NCBI GenBank assembly: GCA_016713035.1 | Contig: JADJPW010000007.1 | Location: forward strand, 310,001-374,000 | Direction: 5' to 3' | Length of the DNA: 64,000 bases | DNA from: Verrucomicrobiaceae bacterium | GTDB taxonomy: Bacteria; Verrucomicrobiota; Verrucomicrobiia; Verrucomicrobiales; Verrucomicrobiaceae | In this document: in pieces, positions 50,191-58,990 of the stretch | Layout: the number at the start of each line of letters is the position of its first letter | How positions within the stretch are numbered: position 1 is the first letter of the stretch | Position numbers and translations under genes: made by a program | Notes under the pieces: generated by a model | The model's input: the letters and a program-made list of their open reading frames with translations, nothing else | Told to the model about the DNA's origin: nothing | Databases searched by the model: none

Positions 50191-50266
50191 TGGGGTGACC
50201 GACGGGATTCGAACCCGCAACAACCAGAATCACAATCTGGGGCTCTACCTTTGAACTACGGTCACC
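50191..50266 (-). tRNA. tRNA-His (GTG)
   Basis: Reverse strand folds as a full cloverleaf: acceptor GTGACCG/CGGTCAC preceded by G-1 and followed by C73 and encoded CCA, anticodon stem CCAGA/TCTGG with loop TTGTGAT (anticodon GTG), and T-loop GGTTCGAATCC. The extra G-1 opposite C73 is the diagnostic histidine identity feature. Confidence 0.97.
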
Positions 50267-50381
50267 ATGTATGCCGGGAGGCAAGGGTGGCGATACTAAC
50301 CCGCTCTGCCACTTGCGCAAGCTACTCTTGAGGTCTGGCTGATTGACCGTGTGCGGGCCATGCGTTCTTAGTGCGCTCCGC

Positions 50382-51998
50382 ATGTTGACTCCCTCGCACT
50401 CCACCCCGCCACCCGCCGCTCCCCGTGCGGCACGCGGCAGGCCGCCGTCGCCGTGGGAGCTGGATCACGAGTGGCGCAGTGCCCCACGCAGGCAGGAGGA
50501 GCCGCCGCCGCCCACGCCTGCCCCACGCCGACAGGCCGCACGGCCGCTGCCCACGGCTACCGAGCCTGCCGAGCAGGAAGACGAAAACGATGACCGCCTA
50601 GAGAGCAGACGCAGTGCAGAGTCCGTCATGGAGCCCCGCGCTGCTGTGCATGCCCCGCGCCGGCAGGCCGAGCCCCGCCCCGCAGCTACCGCGCCTCCCC
50701 AGCGCCCAGCGCCGCTGCATCTGCCGCGCAGCAGTGCCTGGCCAGCCATGATTTTTCTCAGCCTGGGGCTGCTGGTGTTCGTCTTTCTCGCGTGGCAGTA
50801 CTTGGATGATGTGAAACCGGGTGCAGATGATGATCTCCGCCCACGCCGCCCCATCGACCAGACCGCTGTGACGAAAATGCCGGAGAAGGTGCGCACCTTC
50901 CTGGAGTCTCTAGTCCCGCCCCCACAGGGCACGACACCCGGCACACCACCGTGGCTGTGGGAGACACCCACGCTCTCCAAATTCGTCACTTTGAATGGTG
51001 CTGCGCTCGATAACCTGCGTGATCTGCTGGAGGAGGCCGATTGGCATCCCGCGCATGCCGCGTGGCACATGACGGATCTCGGTAGCGACTCACGCTGGCG
51101 GCTCGCCTTTCTCGTGAAGCAGGCCCAGGCAGCCTATGTCGCCCGCAAAGGGCAGGAAGAGGACGCCTTCACCGCAGCAGTCGATCTGGCAGATCTGGCC
51201 TGGCGTCTGGAGCAGATCTGGGCCTGGCCCAGCTTTTACTCACGCTCGCTGGAGGCACACCAGATGGCCGCCCAATCCCTCGCCGCCCAGTTGCAAAACA
51301 CACGCCTACCAGAGCCCCTGCTGCGCCTGCACCAGAGCCAGTACAGCGCCCGTGAGCCGAAGGTGGAGGCCCTCACCCAGGCCCTCGGAGCCTTCTATTT
51401 CCATGAGAAAAAGCTCCTCCTCGGTGCGGAGAGTGGCGAGCCGCCCGATACCATGCCCGCCGGTGCCCAGCTCCGCCGCCCAGGCCGTTTATTCTTCAAG
51501 CCCAGCGCCACGCTCCAGCTCTTTGCCAATGAAATACGCCAGCTCCAGATGGAGGCACGTGCACCTCTGGCCAATACCGGCCTCGTCACCACCCAGGCCC
51601 CATCCTCCGCCCGCCAGCGCGGCTATCAGCCGAACTCCGAGGGCGAGGTCTATTTCGCCGCACGCATGGCGGGCTACCGCTCCCTACCGGCCCAGCTCGC
51701 GCTCGCTCGTGCACGCTGCGGGCTGGTGAATACCCTCTTTGCCCTGCACCGCCATGTCGCCGCGCAAAAGACCCTCCCCGTCACCCTCGATGCGCTGAAA
51801 CCGCACTTCCTCAGCGATCTGCCGCCAGATCCCTTCTCCGCCAGCCCACTGCTCTATGATCGCTCCCGTGGACTGCTCTGGTCCGTAGGCACAGACTTCA
51901 AGTCCCAGGGCGGCCAGCCCACCTCACCGCCCATGCATGATGAAGCCGAGCCCACGGTGGAAATCGGCATCAAAATCGCGGTCGAGGCCTCCAAGTGA
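50382..51998 (+). CDS. Single-span protein with Pro/Arg-rich cytoplasmic N-terminus
   Basis: 538 residues from the ATG at 50382. Residues 1-120 are disordered and Pro/Arg/Ala-rich; one span (AMIFLSLGLLVFVFLAWQYL); then a helical periplasmic domain with LVPPPQGTTPGTPPWLWETP and GAALDNLRDLLEEADWHPAH. The end has the KTLPVTLDALKPHFLSDLPP then DPFSASPLLYDR and LLWSVGTDF block, common in planctomycetal and verrucomicrobial proteins. No function assigned. Confidence 0.75.
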   Translation: MLTPSHSTPPPAAPRAARGRPPSPWELDHEWRSAPRRQEEPPPPTPAPRRQAARPLPTATEPAEQEDENDDRLESRRSAESVMEPRAAVHAPRRQAEPRPAATAPPQRPAPLHLPRSSAWPAMIFLSLGLLVFVFLAWQYLDDVKPGADDDLRPRRPIDQTAVTKMPEKVRTFLESLVPPPQGTTPGTPPWLWETPTLSKFVTLNGAALDNLRDLLEEADWHPAHAAWHMTDLGSDSRWRLAFLVKQAQAAYVARKGQEEDAFTAAVDLADLAWRLEQIWAWPSFYSRSLEAHQMAAQSLAAQLQNTRLPEPLLRLHQSQYSAREPKVEALTQALGAFYFHEKKLLLGAESGEPPDTMPAGAQLRRPGRLFFKPSATLQLFANEIRQLQMEARAPLANTGLVTTQAPSSARQRGYQPNSEGEVYFAARMAGYRSLPAQLALARARCGLVNTLFALHRHVAAQKTLPVTLDALKPHFLSDLPPDPFSASPLLYDRSRGLLWSVGTDFKSQGGQPTSPPMHDEAEPTVEIGIKIAVEASK

Positions 51999-52006
51999 CG
52001 ACGTGA

Positions 52007-53122
52007 TCACACGTTGAATCGCCACTCCACCACGTCGCCGTCCTTCATGACGTATTCTTTGCCCTCGATGCGCAGTTTCCCCTTCTCGCGGCACTTTGCA
52101 TACGAGCCTAGCTCCACCAGATCATGATACGGCACGATTTCACCTGCGATGAATCCACGCTCAAAATCACCGTGGATCACCCCCGCCGCCTGCGGGGCCT
52201 TCATGCCCTTCACGATGGTCCATGCACGCGTTTCCTTCTCCCCGGTCGTCAGATAGGTCTGTAGGCCCAGCAGGTCATACACACCCTTGATCAGGCGTGA
52301 CACACCACTGTCCGTCACACCGATGTCTGCCAGGTAAGCCTTTGCCTCCTCCTCACTCAGGTCGATCAATTCACTCTCGATCGCAGCACTCACCACCACC
52401 GCACTGGCCTCATGCGCATGCTTCACATACTCACGCACCTTGCCCACAAAGGGATGATTATCCGGGTCATTCGAGGCAGCGGCCAGATCGCCCTCCGCCA
52501 CATTGCAGGCAAAGATACAGGGCTTTGAGCTCAGCAGGAAAAAGCTCTTCACCAGCTTCCGCTCATCCTCCGTCATCTCCAGCGTCACCGCAGGCTTACC
52601 GGCATCGAAATGCGGGATCAGCCGCTCACAGATCGCCAGCTCCGCCTTCGCCTCTTTTTCGCCTCTTTTGGCATTCTTCTCGGCCTTATCCTTCCGGCGC
52701 TGGATCGCATCCATATCCGCCAGGATCAGCTCTGTATTGATCACCTCGATATCGGCCACCGGATCGATAGCGCCGCTCACATGCGTGATGTCGCCATTTT
52801 CAAAGCAGCGCACCACATGCACGATCGCATCCGTCTCACGGATATGGCTCAGAAATTTATTCCCTAGGCCCTCTCCTTGGCTCGCGCCCTTCACCAGGCC
52901 CGCGATGTCCACGAACTCGATCGCCGCCGGGATCAGCTTGGACGAGCCAGAGATCTTCGAGAGCACCGCCAGCCGCTCATCCGGCACCGTCACCACCCCA
53001 TTATTGGGCTCGATGGTGCAAAACGGGTAATTTGCCGCCTCCGCCTTTCGGGTACGGGTGACAGCATTAAAGAGAGTGGATTTGCCTACATTCGGTAGGC
53101 CGACGATTCCGGCGCGTAGCAT
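52007..53122 (-). CDS. ychF: Ribosome-binding ATPase YchF
   Basis: 371 residues from the ATG at 53122 (codons upstream are unrelated). P-loop AGIVGLPNVGKSTLFNAVTR, switch FVDIAGLVKGASQGEGLGNK, OBG-type helical region AEKNAKRGEKEAKAELA and C-terminal TGS domain (AIHGDFERGF-like: VIHGDFERGFIAGEIV). YchF is an Obg-family ATPase that binds ribosomes and proteasome-like clients. Convergent with the preceding gene. Confidence 0.95.
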   Translation of the reverse strand: MLRAGIVGLPNVGKSTLFNAVTRTRKAEAANYPFCTIEPNNGVVTVPDERLAVLSKISGSSKLIPAAIEFVDIAGLVKGASQGEGLGNKFLSHIRETDAIVHVVRCFENGDITHVSGAIDPVADIEVINTELILADMDAIQRRKDKAEKNAKRGEKEAKAELAICERLIPHFDAGKPAVTLEMTEDERKLVKSFFLLSSKPCIFACNVAEGDLAAASNDPDNHPFVGKVREYVKHAHEASAVVVSAAIESELIDLSEEEAKAYLADIGVTDSGVSRLIKGVYDLLGLQTYLTTGEKETRAWTIVKGMKAPQAAGVIHGDFERGFIAGEIVPYHDLVELGSYAKCREKGKLRIEGKEYVMKDGDVVEWRFNV

Positions 53123-53366
53123 AAGTGGGGCGCGATGGTAGGGCCGAATACCAAATGAGCAAGACGTGACTCTCTCAACCCTGCCCGTTTTCGATCCCCA
53201 CACCCTCCCCCAAGACCCCGGACCCCCTTTCCGAGCCGCAACCCCTCCCCAAATCGAGCCATTCCCGCGAAGCAACGTACTCCTCTCGCTCCGCGAGAGG
53301 AACCCAGCGTGTGGCCAAACCGGTATGAAGCCTCTCCTCACCCAAAGGGTTGAATACAAGAGATGG

Positions 53367-53451
53367 AACCGCTGATATGACGCTAATTTAACGCTGATAT
53401 TTGGTTTGGGATTAGCGTCGGGTCAGCGTCAAATTAGCGGTTAAAAAATCA
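53367..53451. repeat. ACGCTNAT palindromic element, copy 2
   Basis: AACCGCTGATATGACGCTAA...AAATTAGCGGTTAAAAAAT: same element as at 35481-35569, about 90% identical, in the same orientation. Intergenic, between ychF and the reverse cassette arm. Confidence 0.85.
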
Positions 53452-53500
53452 CAAAACCTTAGGACGCGAGGCATCGTAGGGCGATTGGGTTAGCCGCAAA

Positions 53501-53863
53501 TCAGTCAAGAGTCTTGGCTCCAGCGATGCTCCAAACTCTGGCGATTCTGTCTCCTCGGACTTCATAAATCATAATCATCCTGAGCTGACCCGACCCTTCA
53601 GGAAAGGTGCGGGTAATCTCTTCGTGATCGATCACCGTCTGGCCCATCACAATCCTGCTCAACAACTGTGCATGAAGGTTGGGCTCTTGGAACCGAGCGA
53701 TGAAACGCTCCCTCAATACCGCCGAACCGCTGGCGAGAAGAGTGGCTGGGTGCTCAAACATCTCAGCATCCTCCGCGTATATGGACAGAAGTGCCTCGAC
53801 GTCGCGGCTATTATAGGCGTCAAGCTGCCGCTGAACTACGGCTGCAGGCTCTGTGTGAGTCAT
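53501..53863 (-). CDS. SnoaL/DUF4440-like protein (cassette gene)
   Basis: 120 residues from the ATG at 53863. NTF2-like fold pattern: QRQLDAYNSRDVEALLSIYA, EDAEMFEHPATLLASG, LHAQLLSRIVMGQTVIDHEE and MIYEVRGDRIARVWSI. Small polar-cavity proteins of this family act as isomerases, hydrolases or unknown. An upstream in-frame GTG lies inside the attC-like element and would give a spurious extension. Confidence 0.8.
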   Translation of the reverse strand: MTHTEPAAVVQRQLDAYNSRDVEALLSIYAEDAEMFEHPATLLASGSAVLRERFIARFQEPNLHAQLLSRIVMGQTVIDHEEITRTFPEGSGQLRMIMIYEVRGDRIARVWSIAGAKTLD

Positions 53864-53880
53864 GGGATGCGTTGAAATTA

Positions 53881-53959
53881 GGCGAACGTTGTTTAGCCAC
53901 ACTCAATTGTGGGCGAATCAGATTCGTCCACCGCTTTTTATGGACTCACAGCGTTGAAA
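53881..53959 (-). repeat. attC-like 79-nt element, copy e
   Basis: On the reverse strand it runs TTTCAAC...GTTCGCC, 79 nt, with the same internal hairpins. Lies 27 nt after the stop of the upstream gene (54313..53987) and 17 nt before the start of the next (53863), exactly between two genes. Confidence 0.75.
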
Positions 53960-53986
53960 TCGTGGGGTGTGACGGGTGGCCTAGGC

Positions 53987-54313
53987 TCAGGCTTTGATGA
54001 GCAGCGTAGCGATCTTGTCGTCCTTGAGTGTGAAGGAGTAACGAAGCTGCACCGGGCTTCCGGGGAAATTCCCGCTGACTCCGGCCGTGACGGCAAGCTG
54101 CTCGCCGTCGCGTGTCACGCCAGTCACGTCCACCGTCGGCTTCGTGTCTGCGGTAGCCCGGTCAATCCACGCTGCGATTTCGGCACCGTAGTAATCATTG
54201 GCCTCGTCGTTGACATGGGCATCGGCGGTGAACAGCGACAGGAAATCCGCAAACTCCCGTGTGTTGGTGGCGTGGAAGAAGGCAGCAATAACCGGTGGTA
54301 GGTCTATGTTCAT
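53987..54313 (-). CDS. SnoaL-like small protein (cassette gene)
   Basis: 108 residues from the ATG at 54313. Reads PPVIAAFFHATNTREFADFL, SLFTADAHVNDEANDYYGAE, then RYSFTLKDDKIATLLIKA: a second NTF2/SnoaL-like protein (nuclear transport factor 2 superfamily). Located downstream of the beta-lactamase gene in the same direction. Confidence 0.8.
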   Translation of the reverse strand: MNIDLPPVIAAFFHATNTREFADFLSLFTADAHVNDEANDYYGAEIAAWIDRATADTKPTVDVTGVTRDGEQLAVTAGVSGNFPGSPVQLRYSFTLKDDKIATLLIKA

Positions 54314-54439
54314 GGCTTGGTTGTGAATGCTTGGCTCGAGTGATTGCTTGCTCGTTCTGGGAGGGACGCGTGAGCGACGCCATATCAAAGTTCAAGCGAT
54401 GGCGACCCCACTAGGGAGCAACAACCTTGTTTCCGCATG

Positions 54440-55237
54440 CTATTCTATTCCATGTTTGGGAAGAATGTTGAGCGTGAAAAGAATGGACTCAGTAATCTTG
54501 CGGGCGGTGATCCCGGAAGGGTTTTCACCCCCGGTGATGCGGGTGGCGAAAAGATAAAGCCCCGATGGGCTGGTAACGCTGCCGATAAACCAACCGAGGA
54601 TCGGGACATTCTTCTTCGCACTTCCGGTCTTGCCACGGAAGACCGTTTGGCCGGCTTGCGAGAGTGTCATAATATCGAGCACCATGTCCACATTCTTGGC
54701 GGAAAAGGGTAATTTGCGAGCGTGAAGGCAGCGCAGAAACTCCACCTGCTCGTCAGGCGAAATGGTCAGAGAGCTCTGAAGCCAGAATTGGGTCACGCCG
54801 CCGGTCAGGTCATTGTTGCCGTAACCGACGTTAGGAATGATTTGCTGGTAACGTTCCAACCCGATGCGCGTTGCCAAAGCCTGATAATACCAAACGCAGG
54901 AAGTGGTAAAGGCGCTCCGCAAAGTCTGGTCTTGATTCCAAGACTCAATGGAACGGCGAGTGCCATCCCAAGGGAGCCTGAAATCAGCGCCGCTGGCCAC
55001 ACCAGTCTCCAAAGCTATCAGTGAGTTGAGCACCTTGAACGTCGAGCACGGGGAAGTGCGGGTGTGGCATTCTTCGGGCTGGTAGCGGAGCCAGCGCTGC
55101 TGCGCCTCATCGTAGAGCACGAAGCCACCGGAGTAAGAACCGAACTCTGCCGAAAGGTCGCGCTCCACGGAAGTTTCAGCGGCGAACGCGGGAGCCGACA
55201 ACAGCACCAATAAGTTAAGAATGTAGCTCAGTTTCAC
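54440..55237 (-). CDS. Class D (OXA-type) beta-lactamase
   Basis: 265 residues with GTG start at 55237, signal peptide KLSYILNLLVLLSAPAFAAE. All serine beta-lactamase class D motifs are present: S65-T-F-K68 (STFK, carbamylated Lys), S113-C-V115 (SxV), Y139-G-N141 (YGN) and K203-T-G205 (KTG). Context motifs HTRTSPCSTFKVLNSLIALE and VFRGKTGSAKK are typical. Hydrolyses beta-lactams in the periplasm; spectrum cannot be told. Flanked by attC-like copy f upstream. OXA genes are classical integron cassette cargo; this one is divergent in wording from well-known clinical OXAs. Confidence 0.92.
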   Translation of the reverse strand: MKLSYILNLLVLLSAPAFAAETSVERDLSAEFGSYSGGFVLYDEAQQRWLRYQPEECHTRTSPCSTFKVLNSLIALETGVASGADFRLPWDGTRRSIESWNQDQTLRSAFTTSCVWYYQALATRIGLERYQQIIPNVGYGNNDLTGGVTQFWLQSSLTISPDEQVEFLRCLHARKLPFSAKNVDMVLDIMTLSQAGQTVFRGKTGSAKKNVPILGWFIGSVTSPSGLYLFATRITGGENPSGITARKITESILFTLNILPKHGIE

Positions 55238-55254
55238 GGGCGGCGTGCTAGTTG

Positions 55255-55333
55255 GGCGAACGTTGTTTAGCCACACTCAATTGTGGGCGAATCAGCTTCG
55301 TCCACCGTTTTTTGTGGAATCACAAAGTTGAAA
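55255..55333 (-). repeat. attC-like 79-nt element, copy f
   Basis: Reverse strand TTTCAAC...GTTCGCC, 79 nt. It lies 41 nt after the stop of the gene at 57126..55375 and 17 nt before the beta-lactamase GTG. Confidence 0.75.
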
Positions 55334-55374
55334 TCGTGGGATGTTTCTAGGCTCCATGTTCGACGGAGCGAGAT

Positions 55375-57126
55375 CTACTTTGCTGGTGCAGCGTCTGTGA
55401 TGGGGGTGAAGACCAGCTTCAGCAGGCCGGGGAGATTTTCGGCGGGTTGGTAGCTGAGGGTGAGGTGGTATCGCTCGCGGTAGGCTTGCTTGAGCGTGCG
55501 CATGATGAAAAGCATCTCTTCTTTGTTTGTTTTGCCTGCGAGATAGACGGCGGGCTGTCGGGCGAGCGAGGGGAAGACAGCTTTCGGATCAAGACCGAGG
55601 GTAGCGAGTTGTGCATCGAGCAGCGGGGACTGGTTCAGCCAGCCTGCGGAGAGCACCCGGCGCAGCGGTAGGTCCTTCGTGGAGCGCAGAGGCGAGATGT
55701 CACGCACATCGATGGCACCTGCGGGGCTGTACACGATGGCGTCGGCGGGTAGGTGCTGACTCCAGGTTTGTAGCATCGCATCGAGCTTGCGCTCTCGCTC
55801 CTGCACTTGGCCGGTCCACTGCACACAGTAGAGGTAGAAGGCGTGCAGAGGATAAAGAGCCAGCAGCATGGCCAAAGCACCACTCCAGAGGCTCGCACGC
55901 TTCGTCGGCGTGTGCTCGGTGGGCTGCGGAGCTAGGCTGGAGATGAAAAACTGCGCTGCTAGGGCGGAGAGCACCACACCAGCCATCACGCGGACGGGCA
56001 GCCGATTCACGACGACATCGAGATAGTAGAGCAAGGCGAAGGCACTGGCGAAGGTGAGCACGCTCACGGCCACACGGCGGCGACTCCATGCAGCGGAGAC
56101 GAGCCAAGCCGCTACGAGCAGCCAGTAGAGAGGGTGCAGCTGCATGTACTCCACCACCTTGGCAAAAAACCGCGCCAGGGGCCTCTGCACGGCGGGTGGC
56201 TTGGCCTCACTGGAGTTGCGCGAGAGTGCCTCCTGCACCACGGCGGCTGGTTTGGCAGGAGAGATGCGCTCTGCATCCAAGTACTGCCAGGTGAAGAGCA
56301 TGTTGAAGTCGTTCGCATCGAAGCCGTGCTTCGCGAAAAGGGACTCGTCCCACTTCACGCGCTTGGTATCGAGGATTTCGGATTTGGCATGGTTCAGTTG
56401 CTTCCACTGTTGCCAGCTTTCGCTCCGGTAGCAGAGCTCGGCACTGGTCTGGGTCAAAAACAGCCCCGCAGCCGATGCCGCGATGAACAGCCGTGGTCGC
56501 CGCCAGCTACTGCGCAGCAGCCAAAACACACCGCAGAGCAGTGGAATGGAGAGGCCCCAGACCATCCAGGCACTCTCTAGCCGCAGCATGGCCCCAGCGG
56601 CCAGCAGCACGGTGGCGAAGCTGGCCTCAAAACGGCTCCAGCGGGTCTCGTCTGCTCTTTGGATCAAAATCGAGCACCACAGCGTGACGCCGCCGATGCA
56701 GGCAAAGGCCGCAACGAGCGTGAATTGCAGATTCGACAGCAGCAGGCCAGTGGCGACGGCAGCGGCGATCCATAGCAGCGCACGCAGCAGCCCATCTCCG
56801 CGCATACGCAGGATGGACGCCAGCCAGCCCATGAGTGAGAGCGAGGCGATGAGAAGGAGCAGCGTGCCATGCCAGCCATGCGCAGGCGCTAGGCGATAGA
56901 GGCCGCTGAGCACCCAACCATACAATGGATGGATAAAAACGAGCAGCGGAGAGCCTGCGGGATCCGTCCAGACACCAGCGGCGATCATATCCATGCCGAT
57001 GTCGTCATTGGTATTGTAAGCGGGCCTACCGATGAGGCTGAGATAGGCGATGAAGCAGACCACGGAGACGAGGAATGCCTCGATCCAAACGCGGCGGGCT
57101 GGACGAGGGAGAGCGGGAGATGGCAT
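55375..57126 (-). CDS. Polytopic membrane protein, glycosyltransferase-like
   Basis: 583 residues, about ten hydrophobic spans. N-terminal periplasmic loop has YNTNDDIGMDMIAAGVWT, reminiscent of GT-C-type mannosyl/dolichol-phosphate-dependent enzymes that carry an acidic motif after the first span, then PLLVFIHPLYGWVLSGLYRL. The C-terminal periplasmic domain ends with ENLPGLLKLVFTP. Not a named family. Large for a cassette gene, but an attC-like element follows its stop. Confidence 0.65.
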   Translation of the reverse strand: MPSPALPRPARRVWIEAFLVSVVCFIAYLSLIGRPAYNTNDDIGMDMIAAGVWTDPAGSPLLVFIHPLYGWVLSGLYRLAPAHGWHGTLLLLIASLSLMGWLASILRMRGDGLLRALLWIAAAVATGLLLSNLQFTLVAAFACIGGVTLWCSILIQRADETRWSRFEASFATVLLAAGAMLRLESAWMVWGLSIPLLCGVFWLLRSSWRRPRLFIAASAAGLFLTQTSAELCYRSESWQQWKQLNHAKSEILDTKRVKWDESLFAKHGFDANDFNMLFTWQYLDAERISPAKPAAVVQEALSRNSSEAKPPAVQRPLARFFAKVVEYMQLHPLYWLLVAAWLVSAAWSRRRVAVSVLTFASAFALLYYLDVVVNRLPVRVMAGVVLSALAAQFFISSLAPQPTEHTPTKRASLWSGALAMLLALYPLHAFYLYCVQWTGQVQERERKLDAMLQTWSQHLPADAIVYSPAGAIDVRDISPLRSTKDLPLRRVLSAGWLNQSPLLDAQLATLGLDPKAVFPSLARQPAVYLAGKTNKEEMLFIMRTLKQAYRERYHLTLSYQPAENLPGLLKLVFTPITDAAPAK

Positions 57127-57189
57127 GAGCGCTGTGTTTTTACCCGCTCGCGTGAAGTGAAGTCCACCGATTCTTTTTTGCCCTGTCTA

Positions 57190-57297
57190 TAAGTAGCCAG
57201 GCTCAAAATTGTCATTGTTGTTGCCGATTCGCTTAACTTTGTCCACCAGGACCAGGGAGGGGGGGCAACAATAATATCTCAGCGAGATATTCGAGCT
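57190..57297 (-). repeat. R2 repeat, copy c
   Basis: On the reverse strand GAATAGCTC..., CTCGCTGAGATATTATTG, then ...GAGCCTGGCTACTTAT. Immediately before it is AATCGGGTGG preceded by GCCGA, i.e. the last bases of the group II intron end joined to an exon TTCGGC, so a nearly complete deletion of an intron at this site. Confidence 0.7.
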
Positions 57298-57330
57298 ATT
57301 CCACCCGATTCGGCGTTGGTCGATGACAAA

Positions 57331-57921
57331 TCATTTCGGAACATATCCTCGACGAACACAGAAGGGGGAAAAGGTTGTCGCATACCATGCGATGGCCTCT
57401 GAGACGTAATGCATGATGGATGCAGCCTTGAGACCTGTAAAACCCTCCTCATGGCTCCACTCATAAACGAAAGTGTCATCAGCGCCAAGAGCAACGGCGG
57501 CATTGAAGCCGTCGTTACCTCCGACGAATACCATCTGCTTTGGTATCTCAGGCACAAAATCGACATAAAACATGTTCTCGCGAAGAAAGTCCGCAGGAGT
57601 GAACAGGAAGTTGTGATGCTCAATCGAGATGCCTGGTGCCACCGCCCATAAAGACATCAGTTCTTTTGGCAGCTCATACTCAGTTCGGGCAACGATCTGC
57701 TTGAGCAAGGCATCAGTCAGCACTTCTCCCACAGTCACCTCAGGAATCCTGGCTTGTAGCCTAGCGAACCATCTCTCGTGTGCTTCGCCCTCCTGAGGAC
57801 ATATTTGCTTGTAGAGGTCAACTCCAAAGCTGTTGTGATCGTGAATCCCTGATGCCGATCTCACTGTGGAATATTCCTTCGGAGGCGATTTAGCGGGGAT
57901 GCCCATATCATCGAGGTTCAA
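57331..57921 (-). CDS. SMI1/KNR4 (SUKH)-like protein
   Basis: 196 residues. C-terminal part PKELMSLWAVAPGISIEHHN then FLFTPADFLRENMFYVDFVP, VFVGGNDGFNAAVALGADDT and FVYEWSHEEGFTGLKAASIM follows the SMI1/KNR4 sheet order (P..Y/W... G.G...) typical of SUKH immunity proteins. N-terminus is variable. Some SUKH proteins are immunity factors for polymorphic toxins, but no toxin is adjacent. Family call is moderate. Confidence 0.5.
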   Translation of the reverse strand: MNLDDMGIPAKSPPKEYSTVRSASGIHDHNSFGVDLYKQICPQEGEAHERWFARLQARIPEVTVGEVLTDALLKQIVARTEYELPKELMSLWAVAPGISIEHHNFLFTPADFLRENMFYVDFVPEIPKQMVFVGGNDGFNAAVALGADDTFVYEWSHEEGFTGLKAASIMHYVSEAIAWYATTFSPFCVRRGYVPK

Positions 57922-57967
57922 GGGAGGATTGATCTATCGTTGCTTGGCCGAACGAAGAAGCAGCAGA

Positions 57968-57990
57968 GTAATATCTCAGCGAGCTATTCG
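57968..57990 (-). repeat. R2 repeat, fragment e
   Basis: Reverse strand CGAATAGCTCGCTGAGATATTA: only the first part of R2, upstream of the 57921 gene. Confidence 0.6.
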
Positions 57991-58088
57991 TGAAAGAGCT
58001 GAAAACTCGGAAAGGTAATAATACGGGCGAACTGAGATATGCACCAGGGACATCCTCTGGGTTTGGAGGAAAAACATGCAAATGATAA

Positions 58089-58460
58089 ATGAACAATAAA
58101 ATCATCAAGTTGCTAATCTTGTTAGCTTTCATCCTCAACGATGCGGCAACTCTTGCCGCGGATGTAAAGCTAATCACTTTTAAAGAATTCAAAAGAAACC
58201 ACCCTGAATTTTCAATTCTGGCGGCTGAGAAGTCCTTAATGGAACCGGACCCTAAAACATTAGCTTTTATATTCAAAGACCTAGGTCACGAGGGGAAATC
58301 GTACAATCATTGGTTCACGGCTTTTTTCGGTTCCACCAAGTGGGTTGTGTATGTATTGGCACATACAGAAATTGAAAACCATTACGTCTTGTATCGCTTG
58401 AATCCGGATACAGGTGAGCCCGTGGAAAAATGCTTTTTCTTGAGACATGAGGTGAATTGA
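58089..58460 (+). CDS. Small secreted protein, AT-rich
   Basis: 123 residues with signal peptide (KIIKLLILLAFILNDAATLA). The mature part (DVKLITFKEFKRNHPEFSIL, AFIFKDLGHEGKSYNHWFTA) is unknown. Visibly richer in A and T than all neighbours, with many AAA/ATT codons, pointing to acquisition from another source. Opposite orientation to the rest of this arm. Confidence 0.6.
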   Translation: MNNKIIKLLILLAFILNDAATLAADVKLITFKEFKRNHPEFSILAAEKSLMEPDPKTLAFIFKDLGHEGKSYNHWFTAFFGSTKWVVYVLAHTEIENHYVLYRLNPDTGEPVEKCFFLRHEVN

Positions 58461-58755
58461 ACTCAAATAAGCACTGCATCGCTAGTTCTCCGTTCCCGCA
58501 CTTTTTACTCGTTCCCTGCGAAATAAGTAGGTTGAGTTGGGTATGAGAATCGCGGGCTGTTTCTGGCGAAGCCTATCTGCATGTTCGGGGAGCGGCGTTG
58601 AGCCACTGCCGAGCGAACCAGTAGTAAATGCAAAACCAACATACCACATCATACGACAAAAGAAGTACTACACCTGGGAAAGGATGTCCATGCTGTATCC
58701 AAAGTCCCGGAGAGGGCCGATGATAAATAGCCACAGGCTGCCCCGCCAGGGATGA

Positions 58756-58990
58756 GGCAGAGCCGACGAAGGGGGCCAACGGACTGGACCAAGCTGCATC
58801 ATGGAGCTGAGGTGAAAATCAAAGCTCAGTGATCTGACTGGAGCTACCCGGTTCAGCCGAGCGTAGGGAGCCGGAGAGCAGCGGAGATAGCCAGCCGAAG
58901 GCTGCCCGCAGGGCAAGCGAAGCGCCGTCAAAGCCGCATGCCGGGTGGTGTGGGAGGGGTGACAGGCGCAATCCTGTCACCTCCACCCGA
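58756..58990 (+). mobile_element. Group II intron 3' remnant c
   Basis: Carries the same CCGCATGCCGGGTGGTGTGG then GAGGGG, GTGACAGG hairpin and CCACCCGA end as remnants a and b. The 5' half of domain V is replaced by other sequence. The following bases are TTAGGC, 19 nt downstream of the stop of the gene 59291..59016 on the opposite strand. Region 58500-58755 upstream shows no intact reading frame of a reverse transcriptase. Confidence 0.6.

Noticed and set aside
53881..53902. Longer N-terminus for the SnoaL and beta-lactamase genes (start WLNNVR) read from the repeat
   Set aside because: The frame happens to be open through the attC-like element in both genes, but the extension precedes a clean signal peptide in the beta-lactamase and is not in frame for the plus-strand genes.
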